Assembly (NCBI RefSeq): GCF_900096565.1 | Contig: NZ_FMYP01000013.1 | Coordinates: 1-64,000 of the forward strand | Length of the DNA stretch: 64,000 nt | Direction of reading: 5' to 3' | Source of the DNA: Williamwhitmania taraxaci | GTDB lineage: Bacteria; Bacteroidota; Bacteroidia; Bacteroidales; Williamwhitmaniaceae | Shown here: positions 16,609-25,722 of the stretch, one piece after another | Numbering within the stretch: the stretch's first letter is position 1 | Layout of the letters: each line of letters opens with the position of its first letter | Translations under genes and position numbers: made by a program | The notes under the pieces: model-generated | What the model saw: the letters and a program-made list of their open reading frames with translations, nothing else | Database searches by the model: none | What the model was told of the DNA's origin: nothing

Positions 16609-18129
16609 CTATAGAATAGTATATGTTCCATTTACAAGATCTAACGTAATTGTATACGTTCCTGCTGTGGATACTACTATGTTATCGCCACCCCATGATA
16701 TATTTGATGGAGTACCGCCTAGATTAATATCCCAGCCATCATTTGCTCTGAACTTAAACTCACCAACAGTCAGGTTAGCAGTTATTGTCCAGGTGTTGTT
16801 TGCGTTTGGCGTCATGTTTTGATCAGAATCCCAGCCACCTGCAGTAGCACTACCAATAATACCCCATTGAGTAACAGAATATTTGTAATTGTTAGGCGAG
16901 GATAGATTCATCATAACACTATAAGTACCCGCTGTAGATACGGCAATATTATCGCCTCCTGCAGTTAGTTTTCCGTCAGGGCCACCAAAGTTGATATCCC
17001 AGCCATCATTAGCTCTGAATTTAATTTCTCCAGCAGTTAATGGAATAGTGGCAAACCAACTTCTGAAGAATGCACTGTAAGTCATGTTTTGATCGGAATC
17101 CCAGCCACCTGCAGTACCACTGCCGATTATACCCCAATCAGTTTTGATTGCAGTATAGGTCATGTTGATCATGTCTATTGCAAATTGATAGTATCCAGCC
17201 GAAGGAACGCTCAAATTACCGGCATCAGCAGCAGTGCTAAGTATCCCAGCCGCACTTCCCAAACCATAAGCTGTTCCTGTCCAGCTTTTTTGCGCAACAA
17301 ATTTGAATTCACCGGCAGCAGGGAAGTAAATAAAACCTCTTACAATTGGGTCGGTTTCAGTGTTCATTAAGGAATCTTTAGCAGCAGCAGGATCCCAACC
17401 TTGGAAAGCACCGGCCGCATACAATTTTACAATAGAAGCAGGTGTAGTAAAGGAAACCTCTGTGCCGTAACCTGTACCGCCGCTGTTTGTTGCAAAAGCT
17501 TTAACATAATACTTCGTTTTCTGTTTTAGTTTGGAGATAGAACTTGTAAATGTTCCAACTGCTTTACCATCGGAAGTAATACTGTCTTTGCAATGCTCAA
17601 GTGTAGGATTTGGTAGAACACTATAGCAAACCCCGCGTTGAGTTATTGCTCCACGACCGTCGTCGCTAACTTCACCGCCACCTTGGGCTGTTGTTCCAGA
17701 CATAGCCGTAAAAACAGCGGTAGTAACAGTTGGTACATTTGGTAAAGTTGTAAAAGACAGTTCTTCACCATATAAAACACCACCAACAGTTATTGCATAC
17801 GCACGCGCATAGTATTTGGTGGCAAAATCCAATCCTGTAAGAGTAACCTCAAAAGTTGCTGTAATAACAGAATCTGCTGTAAATATTACTTTGTCTCCAG
17901 CTATCGTAGGTTCTGGTGAAGTACTGTAACAAACACCTTTTTCACTTATACCACTTCCCGTTGAAACTACAAAGCCGATAACAGTGGCAGAGGTATTAAA
18001 GATTTTAGTGGTTTCGGAGGTTGCGAGTTTTGATTCTAGCGTAACATCCTTATCCTCCTTTGTACAAGCAACAAATAGCATTGTAACCGCAAAAAAGGAT
18101 GTAAGCGATCGTAATAATATTTTTTTCAT
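16609..18129 (-). CDS. SusF/SusE-type starch-binding lipoprotein
   Basis: A 506-residue surface lipoprotein; lipobox FVAC (Cys22) is followed by TKEDKD, an acid-rich export-signal pattern. Residues ~30-125 and ~130-225 are two Ig/FN3-like repeats, each with GVCYS and TKYYxxAxA motifs. Then three related modules follow; the last two (~335-420 and ~421-506) are close copies sharing WGIIGS, TAGGWDSDQNMT, KFRANDGWDIN and GGDNI-VSTAGTY. These are the SusE/F carbohydrate-binding fold, with Trp residues available to stack on glucose rings. It lies downstream of the SusE-like gene. It should hold starch at the cell surface. Confidence 0.88.
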   Translation of the reverse strand: MKKILLRSLTSFFAVTMLFVACTKEDKDVTLESKLATSETTKIFNTSATVIGFVVSTGSGISEKGVCYSTSPEPTIAGDKVIFTADSVITATFEVTLTGLDFATKYYARAYAITVGGVLYGEELSFTTLPNVPTVTTAVFTAMSGTTAQGGGEVSDDGRGAITQRGVCYSVLPNPTLEHCKDSITSDGKAVGTFTSSISKLKQKTKYYVKAFATNSGGTGYGTEVSFTTPASIVKLYAAGAFQGWDPAAAKDSLMNTETDPIVRGFIYFPAAGEFKFVAQKSWTGTAYGLGSAAGILSTAADAGNLSVPSAGYYQFAIDMINMTYTAIKTDWGIIGSGTAGGWDSDQNMTYSAFFRSWFATIPLTAGEIKFRANDGWDINFGGPDGKLTAGGDNIAVSTAGTYSVMMNLSSPNNYKYSVTQWGIIGSATAGGWDSDQNMTPNANNTWTITANLTVGEFKFRANDGWDINLGGTPSNISWGGDNIVVSTAGTYTITLDLVNGTYTIL

Positions 18130-18233
18130 GGAACAGTTTTTTAAAATGTTAACTGAAATTACCTTGTGAGTAATGATGATTTTTATGAGATCGTCACTCT
18201 TAAGACTCTTTCAAAAAAAACTTAAATTTTGAA

Positions 18234-18266
18234 TTTCAAGCCTTCCCTTTAAGGGAAGGCTTGAAA
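18234..18266 (-). terminator. Hairpin between susE-like and susF-like genes
   Basis: TTTCAAGCCTTCCC pairs with GGGAAGGCTTGAAA around a TTTAA centre, directly before the end of the susE-like gene (minus strand). A-rich sequence on the + strand gives a T-rich tail on the transcript. Probably partial termination or mRNA end protection. Confidence 0.8.
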
Positions 18267-18268
18267 AA

Positions 18269-19276
18269 TTAGTTTTTAACAATCGTAAAAGAACCAAGTT
18301 CACCTACATCATTTGTGATAGTAAGTGTAATGGTATAATTACCGGCAGCACTTACAGCAATGTTTGCTCCGTTGTGAACCAAACTGCTGGCAGTACCTCC
18401 AAGGTTCCAAGCCCAACCATCATTTTTTCTGAATTTTATTTCGCCGACAATGAGATCAACAGTGATTTGCCAAGTTCCGGTAGCTGCATCGTAATCCATA
18501 GGTGAATCAGGTGAATCCCATCCATTAGGACTAGCCGAGCCTACAAGTCCAATTCGATACTGTGCAACAGCGTAGGTTAATCCATTAACATCAGCATTAA
18601 CCTTGTTCCATCCATTATCGTTTATAGAAATTGCAGAGCCATTTTCTGAAAGGATACCAGAATTTCCCCCATAGGTCTTGTTTGCATCAGGATCCTTTAA
18701 AGTATAGGTCTTTGTATTGTCGAACTTAACAAAACCAGCATAGACACCATTTCCTAAAGCCGATTCAACTTTTCCAACAACGACACCACCTGTTATGAAA
18801 TCAAGACGAGGTAAGCCATAAAGTGTTACATTAACCGTTTTAGTTTCTGAAGTATACTCGAAAGTTTTGCTTCCAGTACCACCATCGACAACCATTACTG
18901 CACGGATTCTTAAATCCGCTTCCGAAACTTGATCTCCTGGAAATTTCTTCAACAAAATGCTATTCAAATCACTAACGGTGATTAGCATGCTTGTGTCTTG
19001 AACATCTGAAAGAATAGCAGCAGTATTCACGAAGTTATTTCCCTTAGGGCAAGCCTCTAAAAAGTATTTCGCTGAGGCATTATAACCAGGATTTAAGAGT
19101 GTACCAACAAACTTCAATGTGTTTGTTCCAGCAGCACGGGTAAGCGTAAGATCCGGAATTGTTTGAAACGTTGGCACGATAGGATTCTCTAGCATGGTTG
19201 CCTTCGATTCATCCTTCTCACAGGAGAATAGAAGCCCCAGCATTCCAATGGACATAATATATAATAGCTTGTTCAT
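18269..19276 (-). CDS. SusE-type outer-membrane lipoprotein
   Basis: A 335-residue lipoprotein: MNKLLYIMSIGMLGLLFSC gives Cys19, followed by EKDESK, the acid-rich surface-export pattern. Residues ~30-160 are the SusE N-terminal Ig-like domain (IPDLTLTRAAGTNTLKFVGT, PGYNASAKYFLEACPKGNNF). The C-terminal ~90 residues form one binding module of the same kind as those in the next gene (YRIGLVGSASPNGWDS, IKFRKNDGWAWNLGG, GANIAVSAAGNYTITL). SusE proteins bind starch without cutting it and may set the length of imported oligosaccharides. It starts 19 bases after susD and is certainly in the same operon. Confidence 0.9.
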   Translation of the reverse strand: MNKLLYIMSIGMLGLLFSCEKDESKATMLENPIVPTFQTIPDLTLTRAAGTNTLKFVGTLLNPGYNASAKYFLEACPKGNNFVNTAAILSDVQDTSMLITVSDLNSILLKKFPGDQVSEADLRIRAVMVVDGGTGSKTFEYTSETKTVNVTLYGLPRLDFITGGVVVGKVESALGNGVYAGFVKFDNTKTYTLKDPDANKTYGGNSGILSENGSAISINDNGWNKVNADVNGLTYAVAQYRIGLVGSASPNGWDSPDSPMDYDAATGTWQITVDLIVGEIKFRKNDGWAWNLGGTASSLVHNGANIAVSAAGNYTITLTITNDVGELGSFTIVKN

Positions 19277-19295
19277 TTCTTCTGAGTTTTAAAGA

Positions 19296-20930
19296 TTAGT
19301 AACCAGTGTTCTGTTTGATGTTCGGGTTTGCAGAAACTTCTTCGCCTGGAATAGGGAAGATGTTTAAATGCGAACTTGTGCTAGTTCCGTTGGCTACGCC
19401 ACCTTTCCAAGCCCATACATAAGTTCCGTTTGTAAATTGTCCGAAACGAATTAGGTCGGTACGACGTTGAGCCTCATAGTAGAATTCACGTCCACGTTCG
19501 TCGAGCAACGCTTTGGCTGTTACAGCGGCAATGCGATTTGCTGGATTTGCACCAAATGCACCTGCATGAAATGCTCTGTCTCTAATGTAGTTTACATCAG
19601 CCAGCGCCTCACTTGCACCACCTGTGGCACCGTTGAAATTTGCCTCAGCTCTCATCAAATATGCATCAGCAAGGCGGAAAACAGGAAAATCAGTACTAGC
19701 ATATGCTGAATTATAGGTAGCGGCTTGAGTTCCGTCAGCATTAGTTGCAGTAAACTTATATACTCCAATGCCATAATCGCCGCTCGAAGAAGGACTAGGT
19801 ATATCCATGCTCTTCTTCATCTTAATTAATACACGGGTGTCTTTCGATATTTTAAAGAGTGTATCATTGGCTGGCACAGCAATGTTGCCGTAAGTGGCAA
19901 GTGTGTCAACTAAAACGTTCATAAATTGCTTTCTTGCCCTGTTGCCATTCCAGTTGGTATTGTTGGTTAATCCATGGAAATCCTCAGCTTTAATGTATCT
20001 AGCATCGCTTGATGATTCAATAATAAAGGTAGTTCCAACATAGCCTTGGATATTTACACCATCTTGAGCATAGGCAAAAATCATTTCAGGATTAGTGCTT
20101 CTGTCGTTATCAGCGCTAAAATTTTGGCGATAATTCGAAGCTAAAGAGTAGTTGCCTGAATTAATTACCTTGTCACAATAGATTTTGCAATTTTCCCATT
20201 GTGGAGTTCCGGTATATACTCCAGCATTAAGATAAACACGTGCTAAAAGCATCCATGCTGCAGCTTTATTAGCTTGAGCGGAACTTGAACCTGGCTCAGA
20301 GAGTTTGTCTTCAATATCTGTTAGTTCAGCAACAATGTAGTTGAATAATGTTACGCGATCAGTTTGTTTAGGAAAGAATTTACCAACACCATCGGCCTCA
20401 GTTGTAAAAGGTGGGTTAGCAAATAGATCCATATAGTATGTATAAGCCAACGCTCTTAAAAATCTAGCCTCAGCATTATAGCGAATTATTGTAGGATCCG
20501 TGCTGCCATTTGTAGCACCTATAAACTGGTTTGCATACGTAATTGATAAACCTAAACGTTGGTATAGCGCTGTTAAGAATGGATTAGTGGCGCTCCAAGT
20601 TTGAGTATTCAAATCGGAAATACCAATGTCACCCCAGGCACATATTGCCTCATCCGTAGTGATTTCCTGAACGTTCCAAAGTGCACGCACAGTGGTAAAA
20701 AAGTTACCATCCGATGCAGCAATATCATCGCCACCATTTGATCCTTGGCCCGAGATAATAAAGCTAGCATACAATTTAGCTAAAAATTGTTTTGTATATA
20801 CTGGATCGTCTCCGAGGTTTCCTGATAATATGGTATTGGGGTCCTTCGGTGTTATATCAAGGTCTTTCACACACGATGTTACCATGAGTGTTGAAAGAAC
20901 AATTCCAAGAATTATATTTCTAGTTTTCAT
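19296..20930 (-). CDS. susD: SusD/RagB family starch-binding lipoprotein
   Basis: A 544-residue surface lipoprotein with Cys20 (TLMVTSC) and acidic KDLD after it. SusD hallmarks: the N-terminal helical TPR scaffold (YTKQFLAKLYASFIISGQG), RYNAEARFLRALAYTYYMDLFANPPF, AAAWMLLARVYLNAGVYTG, DFPVFRLADAYLMRAEANF and the C-terminal ALLDERGREFYYEAQRRTDLIRFG plus HLNIFPIPGEEVSANPNIKQN. SusD caps the SusC channel and captures sugar like a pedal bin. It follows susC with 23 bases between. Starch specificity is inferred from the enzymes around it. Confidence 0.97.
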   Translation of the reverse strand: MKTRNIILGIVLSTLMVTSCVKDLDITPKDPNTILSGNLGDDPVYTKQFLAKLYASFIISGQGSNGGDDIAASDGNFFTTVRALWNVQEITTDEAICAWGDIGISDLNTQTWSATNPFLTALYQRLGLSITYANQFIGATNGSTDPTIIRYNAEARFLRALAYTYYMDLFANPPFTTEADGVGKFFPKQTDRVTLFNYIVAELTDIEDKLSEPGSSSAQANKAAAWMLLARVYLNAGVYTGTPQWENCKIYCDKVINSGNYSLASNYRQNFSADNDRSTNPEMIFAYAQDGVNIQGYVGTTFIIESSSDARYIKAEDFHGLTNNTNWNGNRARKQFMNVLVDTLATYGNIAVPANDTLFKISKDTRVLIKMKKSMDIPSPSSSGDYGIGVYKFTATNADGTQAATYNSAYASTDFPVFRLADAYLMRAEANFNGATGGASEALADVNYIRDRAFHAGAFGANPANRIAAVTAKALLDERGREFYYEAQRRTDLIRFGQFTNGTYVWAWKGGVANGTSTSSHLNIFPIPGEEVSANPNIKQNTGY

Positions 20931-20953
20931 ATTTTATTTCCTCCTTGTAAATG

Positions 20954-23902
20954 TTAAAACTTTAGGCTTAAACCAAGCATAAATGTTCTAGGTCTTGGGT
21001 AAAAGTTATTGTCAATACCACCGGACACTTCTGGGTCGAGGCCAGAATACTTCGTAATTGTAAGCACGTTTTGAACGGTGAAACTAATACGAGCAGTCGT
21101 TTTACCATAAAAATTGTCGAAGTTGTAACCTGCACTTAAGTTGTCAAGTTTGAAGAACGAAGCATCTTCAACAAAGTGATCGCTCGAGAACTGACGCTTT
21201 ACAAATTGGGTCTCATTCAATTGTCTTGTAAAATTCTTCCAGTAGTTAAGCTGAAACATTTGGTCGTAAGAAGCACCTGCTGATACAAGGTTGTAAACGT
21301 AGTTGCCAATGCTTGCGCGAGCCGATCCGGAGAAGTCAAAATTCTTGTAAGTAAATCGTGCCGAGAATCCTAGTAGGTAATCCGGTGATGGGCTCTTTGA
21401 AATGTATCTGTCTGCATTATCTCCGCTAACAACTCCGCCTTGACCTGAAAGATCAACATACAAACCTTCAATTGGATTGCCGTTGGCATCGTAAACTTGC
21501 TGATTTAAGTAAAATGAGTGAGCAGGGTAACCAACCTTTACAACTTGCTTAATCCCTGTAAATGCATCACCCTCAAGAATACCTGGAAAGTTTGGATCAT
21601 CGCTCATCAGCAATTTAGTAACCTTATTTTTGTTATAAGTAACATTAAACCCTAACTCCAACGACACGTCCTTTTTAGAAATAGGTCGGGTGTTAATTGA
21701 TAATTCAACACCACTGTTTTCAAGACTACCAACATTAGTGAAGAGTCTATTTGAGTTATTGCTTCCTGTAGGTATTGGAACAATGGTTAATAGATCTTTG
21801 GTCTTGCGCTTGTATACGTCGATAGATCCAGAAATACGGTCGTTTACGAACCCAAAATCTAAACCAATGTTCTGGGTTGTTGTTTCTTCCCATTTAATAT
21901 TTGGGTCGGATGCACCAGGGCGCAATGTAGGGATATATTCTCCATCGATGAGATAAAACGATCCTGGAGATGAGGCGATGAATACTGACTGAGATGGATA
22001 ATCGCTTCCAATATCTTGTTGTCCAGTGACACCCCATCCCAATCTAAGTTTCATTTCAGAAACAACCTTTACATCCTTTAGGAACGTCTCGTCCTTAATT
22101 TTCCAAGCAAGAGCTGCTGCAGGGAAAAGACCCCACTGATTGGAACCTGCAAAGCGAGATGAACCGTCGTTACGAAGGGTTGCGGTAAACAAATACCGAT
22201 CCATGAAGGTATAGTTCAATCGTCCAAAAAATGAAACGAGATAGTTTTCAGAAATGTATGAAGTTGTAACTGGAGCATTACTGTTAGGTATTACACCATC
22301 GGTATAAGAACCACCTTCACGTTTGAAGTGTTGCCATGAGTAACCTGCTGTTAAATCTAACTTGCTCGATACTTCAGTTAAGTCTTTATTATAGTTGAAG
22401 TAAAAATCGAGAAGGTTATTATAACTTTTTGCATTGTAATCGCTCAATCGTCCTAAGTAGCCACCAGTTAGTCCGGTTGGAGATGTTATTGGTCGATTGT
22501 TATAACCGTCCGATTTAGTGAAGTCTGTCGCCACATTTAGGTTGGCCTTTAACCCTTCAATAAATGGAAGTTTATAATCAATCTGAGCATTTCCAACAAA
22601 ACGAGACACTTCTGATTTATTATCTGCAGCCATTAACTGTTCTACAGGATTAGATGTGCCAAGGCTAGAACCGTAGTTTGCCCACTGAAAATATCCGTCA
22701 GAAACGGCATTGCCATCTTTAATTGGTTTGGTTGGATCCATATTTACAGCTGATCCTAATGCTCCTGCATCACCAAAATTATTTTTGGTATACATTCCTT
22801 TGGCGTTAACCGAAACTTTAAGGCTACCATCAAGAAAACTAGGATCCAAATTAATCGATCCTGTTGTCCTTTGTAGGTCGGTGTTTTTCATAATACCATT
22901 CTGATCGGTATATCCAACAGATACACGATAAGGTAATGTTTTATAGGCACCCGTTACACTTACGTTGTGATCTTGTGAAATAGCAGTGCGGAAAATTTCC
23001 TTCTGCCAATTGGTCGAACTATTTCCAAGGCGGGTAAAGCTGCTAACACCAAAAAGATCTTGCTTGTCGAATGCGATCTTCCTTATTTCGTCAGCGGAAT
23101 ACACATCTAAAAATTCGATTGCGCTAGATATCGATGTATTGCCATCGTATCTTACAGAAAATGCACTTCCTACTTTACCTTTTTTAGTGGTAATTATAAT
23201 AACACCATTCGATGCACGAGACCCGTAAATAGCAGTTGCCGAAGCATCTTTAAGTACCGTGAAGGTTTCAATATCGTTTGGGTTAATAAAGGAGAGGAAG
23301 TTGCTGCTTCCCGAAACGTTTTCGTTTGAGATGGCAACACCATCAACAACAATCAAAGGATCATTTGAAGCATTCAACGAAGAACCTCCACGAATCCTAA
23401 TAGTTGAGCCACTTCCGGGAGCTCCGCCAGCATTTGTAATTACAACACCAGCACTTTTGCCAACTAATAGATCTTGCGCAGAAGTAATGGCACCCTTGTT
23501 GAATCGGTCCGAACTTACTGCAACAACTGATCCTGTTGCATCAGATTTCTTTACTGTACCATAACCGATAACTACAACCTCATCGATTTGCTCTGTTGCG
23601 GGTTTTAGCACAACATTAATAATATTACCGGTAACCACTACTTCCTGCGTAGTGTAACCAATACTCGAAAATACCAGCGTGTTCTGACTGGCAACGCTAA
23701 TTGTGTAGTTACCATCTAGATCAGTGGCGGTACCATTGCTGGTTCCTTTTACATAAACGGTTGCTCCAACCATGGTTGAACCGTTCGAGGCATCGGTGAC
23801 TTTACCCGAGACAGATAGGTCTTGAGCATAAGCCAGGCCCCCTGAGCATAGAATGATGCTAACTAATAGCATTCGTCCTACAAGTGTGAAGAGGTGCTTC
23901 AT
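20954..23902 (-). CDS. susC: SusC/RagA TonB-linked outer-membrane transporter
   Basis: A 982-residue protein: signal peptide to ~residue 27, carboxypeptidase-regulatory-like domain (SGKVTDASNGSTMVGATVYV to ~110), the TonB-box type motif DEVVVIGYGT, a plug (DATGSVVAVSSDRF, IRIRGGSSLNASNDPLIVVDGV, YGSRASNGVIIITTKKG) and a 22-strand barrel ending in FYPRPRTFMLGLSLKF. It imports oligosaccharides across the outer membrane using TonB energy, in complex with SusD. No N-terminal STN domain is seen, so it is not of the sigma/anti-sigma signalling type. It is the first gene of the minus-strand operon and is divergent from the LacI regulator. Confidence 0.97.
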   Translation of the reverse strand: MKHLFTLVGRMLLVSIILCSGGLAYAQDLSVSGKVTDASNGSTMVGATVYVKGTSNGTATDLDGNYTISVASQNTLVFSSIGYTTQEVVVTGNIINVVLKPATEQIDEVVVIGYGTVKKSDATGSVVAVSSDRFNKGAITSAQDLLVGKSAGVVITNAGGAPGSGSTIRIRGGSSLNASNDPLIVVDGVAISNENVSGSSNFLSFINPNDIETFTVLKDASATAIYGSRASNGVIIITTKKGKVGSAFSVRYDGNTSISSAIEFLDVYSADEIRKIAFDKQDLFGVSSFTRLGNSSTNWQKEIFRTAISQDHNVSVTGAYKTLPYRVSVGYTDQNGIMKNTDLQRTTGSINLDPSFLDGSLKVSVNAKGMYTKNNFGDAGALGSAVNMDPTKPIKDGNAVSDGYFQWANYGSSLGTSNPVEQLMAADNKSEVSRFVGNAQIDYKLPFIEGLKANLNVATDFTKSDGYNNRPITSPTGLTGGYLGRLSDYNAKSYNNLLDFYFNYNKDLTEVSSKLDLTAGYSWQHFKREGGSYTDGVIPNSNAPVTTSYISENYLVSFFGRLNYTFMDRYLFTATLRNDGSSRFAGSNQWGLFPAAALAWKIKDETFLKDVKVVSEMKLRLGWGVTGQQDIGSDYPSQSVFIASSPGSFYLIDGEYIPTLRPGASDPNIKWEETTTQNIGLDFGFVNDRISGSIDVYKRKTKDLLTIVPIPTGSNNSNRLFTNVGSLENSGVELSINTRPISKKDVSLELGFNVTYNKNKVTKLLMSDDPNFPGILEGDAFTGIKQVVKVGYPAHSFYLNQQVYDANGNPIEGLYVDLSGQGGVVSGDNADRYISKSPSPDYLLGFSARFTYKNFDFSGSARASIGNYVYNLVSAGASYDQMFQLNYWKNFTRQLNETQFVKRQFSSDHFVEDASFFKLDNLSAGYNFDNFYGKTTARISFTVQNVLTITKYSGLDPEVSGGIDNNFYPRPRTFMLGLSLKF

Positions 23903-24047
23903 AATACTTACATTAGGCTTAGGTAAAACAATAATTTTTTGTTTATAATTCTTTTTTAGATTTTGCGCTGCTCAATTTAGGTAAAGTTAACGTATTTTAT
24001 ATGTGAAGTTAATACCTTATGCCGTGTAAATCAATGCAAACGAAACC

Positions 24048-24059
24048 GCAATCGATTGC
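24048..24059. promoter_or_regulatory. Palindromic operator candidate GCAATCGATTGC
   Basis: A perfect 12-bp palindrome in the intergenic region between susC and the lacI-type gene, 146 bases before the susC start and 55 bases upstream of the -33 element of the regulator. LacI-family operators are palindromes with a central CG, which fits. The half-site with its flank (CCGCAATCGATT) recurs before the MFS gene at 25482-25493. Confidence 0.6.
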
Positions 24060-24113
24060 AAATTGATCTTTATTGGAATGACGTTTGTCATTTTATTTAG
24101 AATTAACACCTAT

Positions 24114-24144
24114 TTTGACCTTTCCATTAATCTAATTACATTTG
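24114..24144 (+). promoter_or_regulatory. Promoter of the LacI-family regulator
   Basis: TTTG at 24114-24117, 19 bases, then TACATTTG at 24137-24144. This is an exact match to the Bacteroidota form TTTG-N19-TAnnTTTG, 21 bases before the ATG at 24166. Confidence 0.75.
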
Positions 24145-24165
24145 AATATTACCAATAAAGTTCAT

Positions 24166-25185
24166 ATGAAGCCACATCCAGTAACAATCAAGGACATAGC
24201 TCGCGAATTAGGCGTATCGCCATCCACTGTTTCACGCGCCCTGAAAGATCATCCTGATATTAGCGAGGAAACTCGTAGGGTTGTGAAGGAACTGGCAGAT
24301 AGATTGAAATATAAACCGAATGCGATTGCCCTAAGTCTGAAGAATCGAAAGAGTAATGTGGTGGGGGTAATTATTCCCCAAATAGTACACTACTTTTTCT
24401 CTTCAGTGATCAGCGGAATTGATGAGGTGGCTACAAAATACGGATATAGTGTGATGATCGCACAATCGAATGAACTTTTCGATAAAGAGGTTGAAGCGAT
24501 GGCCGCCTTAGCCGATGGTCGAATTGATGGGCTACTAATCTCTATTTCGAAAGAGACAGTGAAGTATGACCACTTCCGCCAGTTTAAGGAGGAGGGGATT
24601 GAGATCGTGTTCTTCGATCGGATTCCTGACGATTTCAAAAGCGATAGCGTTGTTATTGACGATTTTCAAGGTGCCCTTAAGGCCGTTCAGCATCTAATTG
24701 ATGGTGGACATAAACGTATCCTTCACCTTGCCGGACCACAAACAAGGCTTATTGGTCGAAAACGACTAAAAGGATATTTGCAGGCATTGGAGAACAATCA
24801 TATCCCATTTGATGAGAAGCTTGTTGTTTCGTGCGATACATTTGATAAGGCACTCGAAAAAATGCCGGAATTGGTAAGCAGCGGTTTGCAATTCGATGCG
24901 GTATTTACCGTAAACGATTTTACGGCTGCTGGGGTTATTCAATCGCTCAAATTGTTAGGCAAACTTGTTCCAGACGATATGGCTGTTGTAGGATATGGGG
25001 ATGATGATATTGCGAAAATGATTTATCCTACTCTTACCACAATTCGACAACCTGGCAAAGAGATGGGTATTCGTGCCATGGAAATGCTCCATAAACGGCT
25101 CAGTAGTATCGAAGAAAATACTGAAATTGTCTCAGAGGTTTTGCAGGCCGAATTAGTTCAGAGAAACAGCTCATTAAGGGTGTAA
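24166..25185 (+). CDS. LacI-family transcriptional regulator
   Basis: A 339-residue regulator. The N-terminal helix-turn-helix is clear (VTIKDIARELGVSPSTVSRA, residues ~6-25) with the hinge helix about residues 48-58 (KPNAIALSLKNRKS). The periplasmic-binding-protein-like effector domain follows: VVGVIIPQIVHYFFSSVISG, GYSVMIAQSNE, IDGLLISIS, ILHLAGP, FDAVFTVNDFTAAGVIQSL and VVGYGDDDIAKMIYPTLTTI. The ATG at 24166 is preferred over a TTG at 24142 because it begins at the HTH and lies just downstream of the promoter. Its place between susC and the sugar transporter gene makes it the likely local regulator of both arms, with a maltose-type sugar as probable effector. Confidence 0.93.
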   Translation: MKPHPVTIKDIARELGVSPSTVSRALKDHPDISEETRRVVKELADRLKYKPNAIALSLKNRKSNVVGVIIPQIVHYFFSSVISGIDEVATKYGYSVMIAQSNELFDKEVEAMAALADGRIDGLLISISKETVKYDHFRQFKEEGIEIVFFDRIPDDFKSDSVVIDDFQGALKAVQHLIDGGHKRILHLAGPQTRLIGRKRLKGYLQALENNHIPFDEKLVVSCDTFDKALEKMPELVSSGLQFDAVFTVNDFTAAGVIQSLKLLGKLVPDDMAVVGYGDDDIAKMIYPTLTTIRQPGKEMGIRAMEMLHKRLSSIEENTEIVSEVLQAELVQRNSSLRV

Positions 25186-25227
25186 TCGCTATTCTGAATT
25201 TCGCCTATTATATAAAGGTGTTGTTAG

Positions 25228-25253
25228 CGGGCTCACATTTAGTGGGCCCGTTT
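25228..25253 (+). terminator. Terminator after the LacI-type gene
   Basis: CGGGCTCAC (25228-25236), loop ATTTA, GTGGGCCCG (25242-25250), one G-T pair, then TTTCC. It separates the regulator from the MFS operon. Confidence 0.65.
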
Positions 25254-25722
25254 CCGTATGCACTACCTGCTGTACTAATAATCGTGCTGCATTAGGCTTG
25301 GTTTTATCCTAATGGTTATCAAGCGAGCAAATAGCAAATTTTATTGGATCGTTTCCATGTCCCCTAATGCTCAATTTACAAGAAATTGCGGATCAAAATA
25401 GGCATTAATGCTTGCGAAATATAGCGTTCAAGGTCATTTGTTAACTGAATATTAAGATTTTTTTATTTTTTTTTACTCTATCCGCAATCGATTTAGATAT
25501 GGGATTGAATGCCTTAAATCTCCTCATATTTAAGTGGTTCTGCTCTGGATAGGTGTGTTAATTCGGTTCTTTTTCATATTTTTGAGAAAGAGTTGTAAGC
25601 AATATCCGCAGAAATACCCACAACCTAAGTTCGCCATTGATGGGCGTGCATTGGGATATGATATTTTGCAATAGTTTGCAAATCTGGCATCTAACCTTTC
25701 AAACAACTAAACGCATAGTAGT
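25254..25722. other. Long leader before the sugar transporter gene
   Basis: No gene is seen. Contents: a T-rich run (25458-25475), the operator-like CCGCAATCGATT at 25482-25493, and TATTTTTG at 25577-25584, which fits the -7 consensus and would give a 5' leader of about 130 bases. No riboswitch fold was recognised. Confidence 0.5.
25482..25493. promoter_or_regulatory. Second copy of the operator-like box
   Basis: CCGCAATCGATT is identical to 24046-24057 and keeps the central ATCGAT, but its right arm (TAG) is degenerate. It lies about 95 bases before the candidate -7 element at 25577-25584 and about 230 bases before the transporter start. Confidence 0.5.

Noticed and set aside
23903-24047. 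A full TTTG-N19-TAnnTTTG promoter for susC on the minus strand
   Set aside because: Only a partial match (TAACTTTA) was found and no properly spaced -33 element, so it was not listed as a feature.
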